From Loxodes magnus (Eukaryota > Ciliophora > Karyorelictea > Loxodida > Loxodidae): 64,000 nt of DNA. Position 1 is the stretch's first letter. Every line of letters starts with the position of its first letter. Made by a program: the position numbers and the translations under genes. This document shows, piece after piece, positions 62,701-64,000 of the stretch. Location: contig CAMPDV010000017.1 in assembly GCA_946699065.1 (NCBI GenBank), forward strand, positions 1,485,078-1,549,077. Direction: 5' to 3'. The notes beneath the pieces are model-generated. The model made no database searches. It saw only the letters and a list, made by a program, of their open reading frames with translations, and had not been told where the DNA came from.

Positions 62701-64000
62701 ATCGGACTAAATAATTTCGGATTGGAATAAAAGTTTTTTTTTACAGGTTGTTTTTTGCTCAGAGATTTACACTGGATGTCTGGGTTGGATCGGACTAAAT
62801 AATTTCGGATTGGAATAAAAGTTTTTTTTAACAGGTTGTTTTTTGCTCAGAGATTTACACTGGATGTCTGGGTTGGATCAAGGTTGACTAAATAATTTCG
62901 GATTGGAATAAAAGTTTTTTTTAACAGGTTGTTTTTTGCTCAGAGATTTACACTGGATGTCTGGGTTGGATCGGACTAAATAATTTCGGATTGGAATAAA
63001 AGTTTTTTTTTACAAGGTTGTTTTTTGCTCAGAGATTTACACTGGATGTCTGGGTTGGATCGGAATAAATAATTTCGGATTGGAATAAAAGTTTTTTTTA
63101 CAAGGTTGTTTTTTGCTCAGAGATTTACACTGGATGTCTGGGTTGGATCGGAATAAATAATTTCGGATTGGAATAAAAGTTTTTTTTACAAGGTTGTTTT
63201 TTGCTCAGAGATTTACACTGGATGTCTGGGTTGGATCGGAATAAATAATTTCGGATTGGAATAAAAGTTTTTTTTACAAGGTTGTTTTTTGCTCAGAGAT
63301 TTACACTGGATGTCTGGGTTGGATCGGAATAAATAATTTCGGATTGGAATAAAAGTTTTTTTTAACAGGTTGTTTTTTGCTCAGAGATTTACACTGGATG
63401 TCTGGGTTGGATCGGACTAAATAATTTCGGATTGGAATAAAAGTTTTTTTTAACAGGTTGTTTTTTGCTCAGAGATTTACACTGGATGTCTGGGTTGGAT
63501 CGGACTAAATAATTTCGGATTGGAATAAAAGTTTTTTTTAACAGGTTGTTTTTTGCTCAGAGATTTACACTGGATGTCTGGGTTGGATCGGACTAAATAA
63601 TTTCGGATTGGAATAAAAGTTTTTTTTTACAGGTTGTTTTTTGCTCAGAGATTTACACTGGATGTCTGGGTTGGATCGGACTAAATAATTTCGGATTGGA
63701 ATAAAAGTTTTTTTTACAAGGTTGTTTTTTGCTCAGAGATTTACACTGGATGTCTGGGTTGGATCGGAATAAATAATTTCGGATTGGAATAAAAGTTTTT
63801 TTTAACAGGTTGTTTTTTGCTCAGAGATTTACACTGGATGTCTGGGTTGGATCGGACTAAATAATTTCGGATTGGAATAAAAGTTTTTTTTTACAAGGTT
63901 GTTTTTTGCTCAGAGATTTACACTGGATGTCTGGGTTGGATCGGAATAAATAATTTCGGATTGGAATAAAAGTTTTTTTTAACAAGGTTGTTTTTTGCTC
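50703..64000 (+). repeat. 88-bp satellite array, about 150 monomers
   Basis: A head-to-tail array from about 50,703 to the window end and beyond. The monomer is 88 bp: ttcggattggaataaaag, a T8-9 run, aacagg or acaagg, ttgttttttgctcagag, atttacactggatgtctggg, ttggatcggaataaataa. Variants at fixed sites (taacagg/tacaagg, cactgg/cacggg/aacggg, cggaat/cggact/aagact) occur in recurring order. For example, the aagact variant recurs exactly 440 bp apart at 52,621 and 53,061, a five-monomer higher-order unit. Monomers at the left edge are more variable, and small rearrangements occur at about 56,650, 59,105, 61,425 and 62,880. No open frame of interest; each monomer holds TAA/TAG and a TGG-rich stretch. 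Function unknown; centromeric, subtelomeric or heterochromatic DNA are possibilities. Confidence 0.97.

Noticed and set aside
50703-64000. CRISPR-like array
   Set aside because: Repeats are contiguous 88-mers with no unique spacers, in a eukaryotic genome with short introns; it is a satellite.
50703-64000. Protein-coding tandem repeat in the satellite
   Set aside because: 88 is not a multiple of 3 and monomer length varies by 1-2 bases, so no repeated peptide is maintained.

Overview
The window is nuclear DNA of a ciliate that reads UAA and UAG as glutamine and UGA as both tryptophan and the only stop. In every gene recognisable by homology, TAA/TAG fall inside the frame, TGA sits at invariant tryptophans (actin W79, the NEK catalytic domain, the WD of WD40 repeats), and the frame still ends at a TGA. 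That combination is known from karyorelict ciliates such as Loxodes (NCBI table 27); the class is a confident inference, the genus is not. At least three introns are only 16 nt long (GTAAG...AG). Because no triplet reliably closes a frame, any AT-rich stretch can look open, so calls without homology are given low confidence.

Layout. 1-9 kb is the gene-rich part: a partial unknown frame, a divergent actin, an RBM34/Nop12-type RNA-binding protein, a CDPK-like pseudokinase with decayed EF-hands, and a NEK kinase with two 16-nt introns. 9-13.6 kb is mostly AT-rich with weak ORF candidates. 13.7-22.1 kb holds an intact 1189-residue STAND/NLR-type gene (NACHT NTPase, pentapeptide repeats, about 14 WD40 repeats), a decayed dihydropyrimidine dehydrogenase fragment, and three copies of a Gag-like coiled-coil/CCHC-knuckle family. 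One copy is an intact insertion with a 13-bp target-site duplication and a pentanucleotide tail. 22.8-25.1 kb holds two partial, tandem pieces of a UBC-core (E2-like) protein. 27.9-33.6 kb has two more Gag-like copies around two unrecognised coding regions. 33.6-37.2 kb is a very AT-rich desert.

37.3-50.0 kb is a large imperfect palindrome with arms of about 3.3-3.7 kb. Each arm carries a small WD40 gene, intact on the right and frameshifted and one repeat shorter on the left. The spacer holds two further Gag-like copies and a doubly truncated LINE (endonuclease plus reverse transcriptase). From 50.7 kb to the end is an 88-bp satellite array of about 150 monomers with higher-order structure. 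Degenerate single copies of its core motif are scattered upstream, mainly in the palindrome.

Functional links: the two kinases, actin and the RNA-binding protein are housekeeping or signalling genes. The WD40/NACHT genes resemble fast-evolving recognition proteins with internally homogenised repeats. The Gag-like family and the LINE are plausible partners in retrotransposition (non-autonomous ORF1-only element and ORF2 donor), but this is inferred.
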